In this document: in pieces, positions 12,030-22,329 of the stretch
How the letters are laid out: each line of letters opens with the position of its first letter
Position numbering within the stretch: position 1 is the first letter of the stretch
Assembly: GCF_035582795.1 (NCBI RefSeq)
Contig: NC_134368.1
Coordinates: 13,932,001-13,996,000 of the forward strand
Origin: Mycteria americana
Taxonomy: Eukaryota > Chordata > Aves > Ciconiiformes > Ciconiidae
Reading direction: 5' to 3'
Length of the DNA: 64,000 nt
The notes under the pieces: generated by a model
The model's input: only the letters and a program-made list of their open reading frames with translations
The model's database searches: none
What the model was told of the DNA's origin: nothing
Program-made: the position numbers and the translations under genes

Positions 12030-13885
12030 TGTAATTGTTCAACCCCTTTCTGTTCTGTAGTAACGTTGACTCAAGAAAACCATCTAATACTTGTATGGCA
12101 TTGAAGAACCAATGGAATTTATCCTATCTCTGGATTTTTAATTTAATATTGTATAAATTGGTTTAAACAATTTTGATAGTCTTGTAACTTCCAAGCTTTA
12201 CAATCAGTTTGTTATGCAAACTGTAGTTACAACCCTGCTGAAAGCCAGAATACCCAAAGAAGCATGTAGCCAAGAGTTTAGTATATACTGTCTTTTAGAA
12301 TTACATAAATAATTGCATGTAAGTGGCTCAAACAAAAATGTGAACTTACTTAGTTTCATCTTCATTTCTTGCATTTACTCAGCTTGGATCTTAAGTTGCA
12401 ACAGAACTTTTCCCATATGCAGCTCTTGCCATGTCTAACTCCACCTGCTGCTCCCAGTCCTGCAGAATCAGGCTAAAATACAATACATGATTGACTGAAT
12501 GCTTTGTCCTACATGTGTCTGGTCACCTGGATAGGAGTGGATGGAACTTGGCAAATTACACAACTGACAAAGCATCTGTCCTCTTGTATCCTCAAAGCCC
12601 ATACATTTAACACACAGGACAGAAACTTCAAACTTACGCATGTTATTAGGACCTGGCAAACAGTAAGTACTTCTGAATTTTTCACCCTTGTTTCTGGTTG
12701 TCTTGGATTAAGGAGCTTCTTACCTTAAGGTCAAGTATTGATTTTTTTTTTTTTGGTTCAGATGCAGAGTTGCCAACAGCTTACTGAACACTAGACCTAC
12801 TCGTGCTGAGACATGATTACTTGTTCTTTAAGACTTTTCTTCCAGTGCTGGTTTGCCTCATGGGAATCAGTTAGTTAACTAGGAGCAATCTAGTGCATAC
12901 TAGTGTTTGGGGATTAGTCATGTTTAAGGATTCATTCATTCTTTCTCAACTCTGAGAAAGAAAATCAATGCTTTGACTGGGCAGGGGAGAGAGAATAATT
13001 TTTGGTGTGTGTGAGAAGACAACTACAGTGTTAGGGGTTTTTTTTTAACTAATCATGTACAGGGATCAAAATGCAAAGATTGAGTGTAAAAACTACAGAA
13101 AAAAGAGGATTCCATATACTTAAGTTGAATTTGGAAGTAACTTCCTTCCATTTGGGTTAGAGCACACTGTAGCTGTGTGAAGTAGGATTGAAGAAACGGT
13201 TTTGTTGCACTTTGATTGGAACCCATGCTCAACTGATATGCCATAAAGGGACCAGGGTCGATTTATATACCTTTTAAGAACTGTCATGTGGTGTTCTGCC
13301 CCCTCCCAACCCCTCTGGATCTAAACTAAATCTAGTAATGACTTAGTATAGAAGTTTTTCCAGTAGGCCAATTAAAACAGAGGGATAGCTTCTTCCCTAG
13401 CAGATGAAGATTTTGTTAATGAGCTTCCCAGCACCTCACACAAGCTGTCTTTTTTGGACTACATTACTTCATTCAGGGTGTTCTTAAACACTAGTTGCTG
13501 TTAAATGTTCAGCATGAGACTCAAACTATTATCTTTAAAGCTGATAACTATCTCATTTAAGTGCTTCTTTTTCCTTGGCCTGCCCTTTCAGAGAGGCTTT
13601 CAGCATGGAGAGCTTGAGTCTTTACTGAGAGCTCAAACCACCTGTGCATTCTGCCATACAACAGTAAGAAGCACTGCAGAAATCAAAGAACAGAGAGAGG
13701 TGGTTCTGAAATTTAAGCATAAGAGCAGCCAACAAAGCTACCATCAGTACCTCTGGCTTAGCTATTTCATAAAGACCACTTCTCCACCCATCATCATTTA
13801 GCTAAAATGCATTTCCATTTGTTCCTACAAAGACTTAAGCCATTTTCCTCCTTACGCAAGCTACGTTACTATTCAATCAATAATG
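12030..13885. other. Gap between convergent GRPEL1 and TADA2B
   Basis: No exon, RNA gene or recognisable repeat was seen. A few short T- and A-runs are present. This is the presumed termination zone for both convergent genes. Confidence 0.45.
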
Positions 13886-13889
13886 GAAA

Positions 13890-16800
13890 GAAACTTTAAT
13901 ACAAGTTTATTTACCAATATACAATGCAAAAACCTAGTAAAATGCTGAGTGTGCACAACATCAGTTAGGTTTTACATTATTTCAGCACAGGCATTTGTGT
14001 GTCTGGCACAGGTACACCAGTACACTATTCAAATGAGTGCAACATTCCCTTCAAGGAAGAAGCCGATGAGCTGAACATGCTCACCAGGTACCTTCCTTCA
14101 CAGTATTTAATGTGTCATCACTTAAGAGCAACTGGGGCACATGCAAAAACATTTTGCAAGAAGAGATAGTAAACCCAAAGGCTAATTAAGTCAGTTACAG
14201 TTGCAAAGAAATTTGATGCAGCCACGGCACAAGAGAATAATGGCAGAGTGCTTAGTTTGTGTAATTTACAAGGCAGTTTATGGTCAAAAGACTCGTGCAA
14301 ACCTACTAATGCTGTTCTTAATGCTTACTGGGACTGCAACAGAACACAGGGCAGGAAGGGTCTGTATCCAGAACACTCCGTAACAAGCCTAGTACACACA
14401 GAATGGAGAGTAATGCTCCCTTGTTACCTGGTGAGCAAATACAATGGTAAAACATCACTGGGACTGGACTGATTGAAGTAAACATACAGCATTAAAACAG
14501 ACTTATTGCTGCCTCTATCAGTAGCAGAAGATCAGTATTTTGAGCAGCTTGTGGAGTGTCACTTTTTCATAGGCTTACATCAATGCTGTTAGGACAGATA
14601 CTATCATTAGTAATACCTTTAATTAGAAAAGTCAAGAGCATTAAGCATTAAAACACCTTTTCATTAGCAACATGAAGGCTAGGTTATTTGTACAGTACAG
14701 GAAGCACTTCCAGATCAACACAAGATATAAGTTGAAGAGCTCTTTGCCATGTTTTTTTCTCAGCCCCTTCACCACAGAAGAGAAGCAGCGTAGCTCTAGT
14801 AGGTTGCTGGACTAACACAACTGCATCTCAACTTAAAAACAAACAAACAAAAAAACAGCAGCTCATAACAAAGGAATGCTTAGACTACATCAGTTCCATG
14901 TGAAAAATATGGAACAGCAGCATCCTCTAGTGCAAGTCACCTTTAAAATTAAAAGCATAGCTGACAATGAGACATTGCTTCTAGGGAAGCTCTTTCCAAG
15001 GGACTAGTATTTGCTAAAGCAAACATTTACCACCTTGAATTTGCTTGCAAGTATAAAATAAATATTGATATCCATATGTCATACATTAAAAATACTTTAT
15101 TTTACATTCATTTTGATGTTCAATAAGTTACGTCTAGCACCGAAGAAACATTTTGGAGGGGCTGAGGAATTAAGAAACTACAAAGTGTAAATGCAGAATT
15201 TACTTCAACATTTAAATGACTCATTGGTGCCTAGATTTTTTTAAGTTATTGTTCAGATGGGCTTCAGACTATTGCTTCAGTTAGACTTAGATGTGCCAAA
15301 ACAGTGTAAAAATAAAAATCACAGATTTGAGGAAAAAAATAAGGAAAAAAACAAACCAACCAATTATTTTAAACTCCCAGCTACATGCAGAGTTGAGGCT
15401 TCAGAACACTATCAGTAATGGTATGTTATGGTGGTTAGGTAACAAGTTACAGGAAGAACCAAATTGCATAACTAGAAGACTAGAAAGAAAGGCTGAGCTT
15501 CCTTTCCACAGGAGTAGGACAGAGAAAATAACCACGGGCTTGTACCTTATGAACTTGTGTGCTGTTTGTACACGCATATAGGGTGGAAGTGGGTCTTAAA
15601 GCTGCTCAGCACATTGCAGTTACTTCTACTGCTGCCAAGGAGAGACAGTTTTGTCTCGAATATTCCACAACAAGCCACTTACAGGTAAGCCAAACAAAGT
15701 ATTACATCCAAGAGGACATAGCCCTTACCTTTTTTGAAGGGACATAACATCACAAGCTCAAAAGAAAAAGGCACTAGAGTTTTGGTTTTTTTCTTCCTTA
15801 GAAATGCTGGCTTTGTAATTGTACCCCTTTTATTCTAAACTCACTGGCAACACTATTTTGGTAATGCTGGATATATTAACTAAAACCCAGTTCTGATCAG
15901 TATACCTCTGCCAAGTTGCAGAATTAATACTGTTTTAAGATTTTGTGGTATCCTCACTGACTACAGCCCAAAGCATCAAACCAAGATGACATTTCCAGTG
16001 CTTGCACTTGTTCCAAAGCAAGTCCAGTTCCATGTTTTGGCACACCTGCACTCCAGAAGACCTGCCCAACGGACCTCCAGTCACAGCTTCCTGCTCTGGA
16101 CAAGACCAGCAGAGAGGCTTAGGCACCAGTAACACTGTGCCATCTTCCACATGGCAACCACCATTTTTTATTCATTTGGTTAAATACCAGCACAGGAATT
16201 TAAGGATTAAATGAGCATAAAAAACCTTTTCTAGTCCTCCTTCAACATCTTTCCCTTAATTGGTCAATCTTACCAAGCAGTACTGTGGATCTGGCATTCC
16301 TGTTACGTGCTGTTACATCGCCAGCTGGTGCCTGTCACGAGCACCCAGTTCAGACTGTAGTCGTTGGAGTTGTGACGAGTTACCTCTCAAGGTGCGCTGC
16401 TCTCACTGCAGTGGGCTGCATTCACTGTTCTCCTACCATGTCAGTGATTTCAGCTTCAACATGCTTAGTCCGGTACGTTTCAAGGTATGTGCAATTAGAA
16501 CCCTGTAATGGCTTGATTTACAGCTCCATACTTTAGGAGCATGTTAGCTGTGCATTTTAACCTAATCTGCATCACTTCCTATTTTTATTTTTAAAAAACA
16601 ATCTTGGTGATCACTCTCCATTTCAGAATCTTGCTCCCTTTCCCTGTCCCTCCCCATCAAATTCAGAAGGAGGCAGCTACACCTCCTCAGCCCATACAAG
16701 CTCAGAAGTTACAGATACCAAAGGAGGAGTAGGCTCCCCCAACAAGAAGAAATGGTGATCCTGCTGCCTGAGGCTCCCAACTGCTGCAAAATGGTTTTCC

Positions 16801-17661
16801 TATTTTCCTGTACCCCATTTCTGGCCCAAATCGGCCACTTCACAGTACTGCTGACCCCTCCTCCAGAACAGAGCACCACAGCTGCCCTGTACTTCTGCAA
16901 CTTTGCTACCAATCAGTTAACATCAAAGCTTCAGTGGGGTCAGTTTCAGCAAAAACTCAAGTCAAAGCTATGTCCACATCAGCTGGGTGTGAAGGTAGAT
17001 CTTCAAGAACCCTTTCCACAGCACAAGTACCTGAAGGCATCTCACCTACTACCTTTCTTTCCTTCCACTCCCTGCCATGGCTCATCCCTGCTGTATTCTC
17101 AACAGAAACTCTCACCCCGCTGTCCCAGCACCTTGGCTGTAGTTACTAAGGAGAATGTTCTGAAAGCTTAGCAATGGTCACAAAAATCCCCGCTCACCGT
17201 GCTCCTGAGCTCAGGACTTTTGTAAGCTTCACTTTGCCACCAGCATTACACCAAAAAAAAAACAAAACAAAGGGAGAAGAAAGTTTCCAGCTAATGAAAC
17301 TGTCTCCCACCTTCAAAGAAAAGCAAGGATTACACTGATACTCATTTGTGCAGTAGTAAGGAGTAAAGCAACTACTCTGGGACTACTGGACGTGAGTCAG
17401 TTCACATGAAAGAAATCTGTTCTAATAATGTACCAAAAGCAGTGACATCCAATGTAGAAGTTTCACAATTAAGTATTTTCCATGATCCAAAGCAAAAGTC
17501 TGTTTGAACCATGGATCATGAATACTGTGGGGGTTTACGTATTTCCTTTTTTTTGTTGTTAAGTGACATAATTTCTGTATCTTTGGGGAGGGAAGGAAAA
17601 AATAACGGAGTCCTTGAGGCTGTAATGGGCCTCTGCTGTGTTTTTTCAGATCAGCTGAGTT
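13890..17661 (-). other. TADA2B: Probable long 3'UTR of TADA2B
   Basis: The minus strand downstream of the TADA2B stop has no other gene. It carries several AATAAA hexamers (TTTATT on the plus strand), at about 16,167-16,172, 15,096-15,101 and 13,906-13,911. The last would give a 3'UTR of about 3.75 kb, and the intermediate ones would give alternative shorter ends. This is inference; the extent cannot be fixed without RNA evidence. Confidence 0.4.
13906..13911 (-). terminator. TADA2B: Candidate distal poly(A) signal of TADA2B
   Basis: AATAAA on the minus strand, the most distal of at least three hexamers downstream of the TADA2B stop and before the GRPEL1 end region. Confidence 0.35.
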
Positions 17662-20116
17662 TCATGAAGCATCCCTGGATATCCAACCACTTTCTGTTAG
17701 AAAGTTTAAAATCCTTTTCTTCAGTACCTTATCTAAGTAACTGGGAAGGCGACTCTTTGAAGGAATTCCTTGTCTTTTTTGGAGATGGTCTTTAATGATT
17801 ATAGTTTTTACAGTCACGTAACGTGCAGGACTCAAATTTAGAGAGCTGCAGAGCACCTTTTCCCTGTCCGATAGGAGTTCAAAGCCAGGCAGGTTTTCAA
17901 TGGCAGCAAATTCACCTTCTTTACCATCTTCCTTCCCCCTCTTGGAACTAGCTATGTTTTTGTTCTCCTTCCTCTTTTCCCGTTTATGCCTGGCTGCCTC
18001 ATATTCTGCCGACTCTTCCATTTTGGTGATTCCGTTTCGACGATACCGCTGCAGCTCCCGAATCTTTGCTCGAAGTATCCTCTCCTTGTGCATGTTCTCA
18101 AAGAAGTCTTCAAACTCCTTACAAGACATGAACTGGTACAGAGGCCTCAGCTTCAGCCTCAACTCCTTCTCTTCTTTTGTGATCTTTCGTTTGGGAGCTT
18201 TCTCCTTGTCCTTTTTATCCTTCCCCAGAAAGGCCGGTACCAAGTTATAGTCTCGTGCAATGTTCTTCCGCCGTTGCCTCTCCTTGAGTTTCCTTACATA
18301 CATGTCTACGTGAGCTCTTTTTAACTCTATTTCCACATCATCATCATCATAGTTCACTGAAAGGCCACTGATCAGAGTCTCTGCGTCTTGATCATATTCG
18401 ATCTCGTAGTCATCCCGAAGCGGCATGTATCCCAACTGCTGCTGCTCAGCCACCGATATATCCAACGGTGGGAGCGGCGTGGTCAAGCTAGGAGAAAGCG
18501 GGCCACCACTGGGACACGTGTGATCCGTTACTCTGTTCGGAATCGTGTCAGGGATGCAGGCTTTTCCCAGGTTGCCATGGATATACATGCTCACGTAGTG
18601 TTCCATCACCTCCTGAGGCGTTCGGGATGCTCCCACGTGAGCAGCCATGTCCTCCTAAACAGAAAATAAGGAGGAGTGATAAAATGATTCCCATTACATC
18701 TCCAGCATAACGTGCGCTCAGGTAAGAGCATGACTTCTTCCCTGCCCCTCAAAAGCCAACTCACACCATGTACGCTTTTCTAGCAATACTGAAAAATTAG
18801 CCACGTTTCCATCAGATTTGCATTTTTAGATCCAGATAAGTATTTACACGTGCACAGGGGCAGGGAAGCCATGAAAACAGTACCAGAAACCACTGAGGCA
18901 AGCTGCATTGGATCCTCTACATACAGGAGCACCATCGAGACGCTGGATCCCCATGGTGATTCCTGAGCATCCACTGCTCCCTCAGAAAGCTAGCTTACCA
19001 TCACCAGGAAGCTTTCTAAGTCCCAAGCCAGCACTGAGACTGCTACATTGTTTGGATTTTGCTCATTTGTATTGCATTGCTGAAGCACTTTTAGAGCAAT
19101 ACAGAAATAAAGAAAGATGGTATTTACAGTGAGAGAGATAGTATTTGCTCTTTTTCTGATTATTTAAGAACTAAAGCTACAGTGATCATAAACTTTAAGA
19201 TTTTGAAAAAGTCTTTACGTTTAATGAAGCAAAGTACAACCAAGTAACAATTAACGAATCAAATGACGATGCTTTTTACTATTTTTTAAAAACGAACCTG
19301 ACTGTACACTGATGCAGAAGGCAAGCCCCAAGCTTACAGCTGTAACTTCCTGAAGGAAAAGCCCAAACGCGAGGAAGAAGAGGCCGTAAGATCCGTAACA
19401 CGCTCAGGCTGGGGGTCAGCATATACTGGAACTAAGGTCGCGACAGGTCCGCGAAGCCTGAAGCGCTCCTTTTACCAGCGGTTCTCCCTCCGGTAGCCCA
19501 GGTAATGCCGAGAGGCCGCCGTCCCACGGAGGCACGGAGCCGCCTGCACCTGCCAGCCAGAGCGGCTGCCGCCTCCGCAGCGCTGGCGGGTCTGCGGAGC
19601 GGGACGGGACACCGGCGCCTGCTGACAGGACCGCGCACGGCCGCGCTGCTGCCAGGCCTGCGGGCTCCCCGCAGCCCAGGCCGGCGGCTCCCCTCGGGCC
19701 GGTCGGCGGCGGCCCGCTGCCCCACGCACCCGCGGCCGCCGGCCCGGGCGGGGACGACGGAGCCCGGGCGCGGGGGAGCGCCCGCCGCAGGAGAGGCCCG
19801 CCCGCGGCCTGAGGAGCGGCGCTGCCCCGCGGGACGCGGCCCTTACCCAGTTGCCGAAGCCGAACTGCTCGATGGCGTCCAGCAGCAGCTGCTCCTCCCG
19901 GCTGCTCCAGCCGCCCTCGGCCTCGGCGCCCCAGAGGGTGAAGCGGCCGCCGTCGACGAGCTGGTAGCCGTGCCATCGGCGGTGCGGGCCGATCTCGGCG
20001 CCCGCCGAGAAGCAGTCGGGGCAGAGCTCGATGTCGGCGCACTCGGTGCAGCGGAAGCGCAGGGAGCTCACCTCGGCCAGGCAGTACACGCAGTACTTCT
20101 TCCCCAGTTCCGCCAT
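17662..20116 (-). CDS. TADA2B: Transcriptional adaptor 2-beta (ADA2b, SAGA HAT module)
   Basis: Adaptor of the SAGA histone-acetyltransferase module in the nucleus; with TADA3 and SGF29 it positions and activates GCN5/PCAF on H3 tails. Two coding exons, 20116-19847 (90 codons) and 18654-17662, joined across a 1.19-kb phase-0 intron, give 420 residues, which I recall as the human length. Residues about 4-52 are a ZZ zinc finger (KKYCVYCLAEVSSLRFRC, CTECADIELCPDCF). Residues about 65-118 are the SANT domain, split by the intron between W90 and E91. The C-terminal 80-90 residues are the SWIRM domain, ending in KRILNFLTESGWISRDAS. A run of four Asp codons (VNYDDDDVEIE) follows the acidic linker. 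The protein is nearly invariant relative to mammals. It shares its promoter head-to-head with CCDC96. Confidence 0.98.
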
Positions 20117-20119
20117 CTT
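20109..20119 (-). promoter_or_regulatory. TADA2B: YY1/TISU-like element over the TADA2B start codon
   Basis: The minus-strand context TAAGATGGCGGAA around the start codon matches the YY1 core AANATGGCGG. It also matches 10 of 12 positions of the TISU consensus SAASATGGCGGC. TISU elements are known to combine a YY1 promoter site with start selection on very short 5'UTRs. That would fit a transcription start only tens of bases upstream. Confidence 0.45.
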
Positions 20120-20175
20120 ACCCCGCCCGCCGACAGGCCGCGCGCACGCGCCGGCACGCCCCCGCACCGGCATCG

Positions 20176-20356
20176 CCAATGGCAGCGGGCCCGACGGGCG
20201 GAGCCCCTCGACGGACGGCCAATGGACGCGGAGGGCTTGGCCCTCCTCTCGGCCGCCCGGCCAATGGGGCCAGCGCGCCTGGGCGCGGGGGGCATCAAAA
20301 CGAACGAAAGGCTAGGATTGGCCGACCGGGATCCGTCTTCCTTTTCCGCGGCCAAT
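20176..20356. promoter_or_regulatory. Cluster of five CCAAT (NF-Y) boxes
   Basis: CCAAT occurs on the plus strand at 20,176-20,180, 20,219-20,223, 20,261-20,265 and 20,352-20,356, and in inverted form (ATTGG) at 20,317-20,321. Each has the GGCCAATSG-like flank preferred by NF-Y. Adjacent boxes are 43, 42, 56 and 35 bases apart. Confidence 0.65.
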
Positions 20357-20427
20357 CGGAGAGGCGACCCCGAGCGACCCCGCTGCTGAGTGGTGGTCCG
20401 AGGCGAGGGGGCGCGGCCGGAGAGGGA

Positions 20428-20462
20428 CGGGGCGGGGCGGGGCGGGGCGGGGCGGGGCCGGG
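20428..20462 (+). promoter_or_regulatory. Tandem GC boxes (Sp1/KLF)
   Basis: A tandem repeat of the pentamer GGGGC gives at least five overlapping GGGGCGGGGC Sp1-type boxes just upstream of the CCDC96 start. The regular repetition also makes it a small GC-rich minisatellite that could vary in length. Confidence 0.6.
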
Positions 20463-20484
20463 CCGCCTGCCGGAGCCGAGTCCC

Positions 20485-20498
20485 GTTGCCCGGGCAAC
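20485..20498. promoter_or_regulatory. CCDC96: Perfect palindromic X-box (RFX site)
   Basis: GTTGCCCGGGCAAC is a 14-bp perfect palindrome that fits the RFX X-box consensus GTNRCC-N(0-3)-RGYAAC with both half-sites complete. It ends 25 bp before the CCDC96 start codon. RFX2/3 factors are known to activate ciliary genes through such sites, which suits an axonemal gene. Confidence 0.7.
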
Positions 20499-20523
20499 GG
20501 GGGAAGCGGGGAGCAGCCCGGTC

Positions 20524-22301
20524 ATGGAGGCGGCCGGCGGGCCGGGGCCGGGGCCCGAGCGCCCCGAGGGGCCGGCGGGGCGGCGAGAGCTGAGCCCGGG
20601 TGCCCCGGGGGAGTCGCCGGGGCCCGAGGTGCTAGACGAGCCCGGGGAGCGTGCGGAACCGAGGCCGGAGGAGCCGCCGGCGCCGGAGGGGCCGGGGCCC
20701 CGCGAGCCAGAGCAGCTGGGGCTGGAGGAGACGGAGCCGCCGGGGCCCACGGAGCCGTCGGAGCCGGAGGTGGCGGAGGGACCGCCGGGGCCCTCGGTGG
20801 CCGCGCCAGCAACCGGCGGCGCCGGGGAGGAGGCGGCGAGCGCCGGGGACGGTGCCGCGGGCGAGGCGCCTCCCGCCGCGCGGGCTGAAGAGGCCCCGGG
20901 CCCCCCGGCGCCGGCCGCCCCCGGCGGAGCCGAGCGGAGGAGCGGCGAGGCGGCGGGCGAGGCGCCCGAGGAGCGGGACGCGGCGGGGGAGAGCGAGGAG
21001 GAGCGGCGGGAGCGGGCGGCGCTGCTGGCGGAGCACCGCGGGCTGGCGGAGGAGCGGGAGCGGCTGCGGCAGGCCAGCGCCCGCCTGCAGCTGCGGCTGG
21101 GCGAGCTGCTGCGGCTGCGGCAGGGCGAGGGGCGGGCACGGGCGGAGCCGGGCGCGGGCGGGCCGGGCCTGTACGCCCAGCGCCTCCTGCGGCTGCAGGA
21201 GCTACGCGAGCAGCGGGAGCAGGCGGCCGCGGCCTGCCGGGAGCGGCTGGCGGCCCGGCGGCGGAGCGGCGAGGAGCGGCAGGCCCGGGCCCGGGCCGAG
21301 TGGGCCGCCTTCCAGGCCCGCCAGAAGGCGGTGGCCGTCTCCAGCCTCGGCCGGCGGCTGGGCGGCCGGGAGGCGGCGGCGGCGGCGGTGGACCGGCTGC
21401 AGGCCCGGGCCCGGGAGAAAGAGCAGCGACTGCGCGAGGTGAGGCCGAGGCCCCGTTCGAGCTGCGGCTGCAGCCTTGTCTCGCTCGTCTCTGTCTTGTC
21501 AAAAAGACTTCTGAAAAGGCCAGCGTTTTCCTCATCGCACAGATAGGGTACTTTCTTCCCCCAACACCTACCACGCGGTAGCAGACGACAGCAGATGTAC
21601 GATGCTTTTCACCCCCTGAAGCTTTATTACTGTCGTGACTGACTTCAGACGGAAGCACTTCGGCCCTGGCAAGGCAAGGATTAAAGAGAGTAACTCTTCT
21701 TTTATTTCTACTCTTCTAGGCCCGTGTGGAAAACATCAAGCTGAAGCATGAAATCCAAAACCTTGAAACCATCTTGAAAGCTCGGGGAGAACGGGTGGAG
21801 GGTCAACATTTTATGGACTTTGAGCACATGAAGAAAGAGAATCAGAAACAGAGCGAAAAGATTGAGAACCTCAATGATGAAATCCTGAAGCTCAAAAAGA
21901 AGGTATCGAACGCAGTACATATTCTCGCCCAGTTCAGGGAAAAACTACAGTTTGTGGAAGCTGAAAATCAAGGCAGAAAGGCGGAACTGATGGACATTGA
22001 GACCATCTTGTCACAGAAGAGAGACGTTCTGACCAAAACCAAACAGGCCAGAGACAGACTGCGAAGAAACAATTTGAAATTGCAGCAGGAACGTGGGCTG
22101 CTTGGACATGAGATACTGCTTCGGGACTTTGAGGAAAAGGTGGATACTGTAGAGCTGCTAAGCCAGCGACTGGAAACACTGAAACATCACCATGCTGGTC
22201 TGATCCTTACCTGTAGGGGAATTCAGAAAAAAATCAAGGAAGCCAATTCCTCTTTCCTTGCTGAGGATGACTACAGAAAAGAAGGCACGGAAAAGAAATA
22301 A
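20524..22301 (+). CDS. CCDC96: Coiled-coil domain-containing 96, ciliary axoneme protein
   Basis: CCDC96 is known from ciliate and vertebrate work to pair with CCDC113 and link radial spoke 3 to neighbouring axonemal complexes. Two exons, 20524-21438 and 21720-22301, with a 281-bp GT-AG phase-0 intron give 498 residues (human about 555). Residues 1 to about 150 are a Pro/Glu/Ala/Gly-rich, probably disordered region with extreme GC content. From about 153 the chain is coiled coil (EEERRERAALLAEHRGLAEE, EWAAFQARQKAVAVSSLGRR). Exon 2 encodes the conserved C-terminal coiled coil, including ENIKLKHEIQNLETILKARG, TKQARDRLRRNNLKLQQERG and LLRDFEEKVDTVELLSQRLE. The ATG at 20,524 was chosen because it follows the X-box and has G at +4. 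An in-frame ATG at 20,179 would put translation across the promoter. Exon 1 is far richer in GC than exon 2. Confidence 0.94.
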
Positions 22302-22302
22302 A
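22297..22302 (+). terminator. CCDC96: Poly(A) signal overlapping the CCDC96 stop codon
   Basis: The bases AATAAA at 22,297-22,302 contain the TAA stop (22,299-22,301). A T-rich segment (gcattttctgtaattc) follows 7-25 bases later and a T8 run lies near 22,340. No other AATAAA was noticed on the plus strand within the next 3 kb; the next is near 25,434. Use of this signal would leave a 3'UTR of only about 15-25 bases. Confidence 0.5.
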
Positions 22303-22329
22303 CAAAGGCATTTTCTGTAATTCTAATTT

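Larger units (their letters stand above)
20117..20523. promoter_or_regulatory. Bidirectional CpG promoter between TADA2B and CCDC96
   Basis: The two start codons are 407 bp apart on opposite strands, inside a CpG island that spans roughly 19.5-21.5 kb. No TATA box is present. From left to right the gap holds an NRF-1-like CGCGCACGCGCC (20,141-20,152), five CCAAT/ATTGG boxes (20,176-20,356), a run of GGGGCGGGGC boxes (20,428-20,462) and a palindromic X-box (20,485-20,498). The layout suggests NF-Y and NRF-1 drive the housekeeping gene TADA2B, while Sp1 and RFX sites lie next to CCDC96. Confidence 0.8.

Noticed and set aside
14925-14940. Possible reverse-orientation CTCF motif (tcctctagtgc)
   Set aside because: Only about 11 of 14 core positions match, and the G-rich half is broken.
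19505-20389. 294-codon open frame on the plus strand
   Set aside because: It is a GC-driven shadow antisense to TADA2B exon 1, its intron and the promoter. The composition is Arg/Ala/Pro-rich with no motif, and the TADA2B frame explains the conservation.
20179-20523. In-frame 115-codon extension of CCDC96 to an upstream ATG
   Set aside because: It would require transcription starting inside the TADA2B side of the promoter and translating through CCAAT boxes, GC boxes and the X-box. The peptide is low-complexity and unlike CCDC96 family N-termini.
20522-21658. 378-codon open frame on the minus strand
   Set aside because: A shadow of CCDC96 exon 1; almost pure Pro/Ala/Arg, as expected from the complement of a GC-rich exon.
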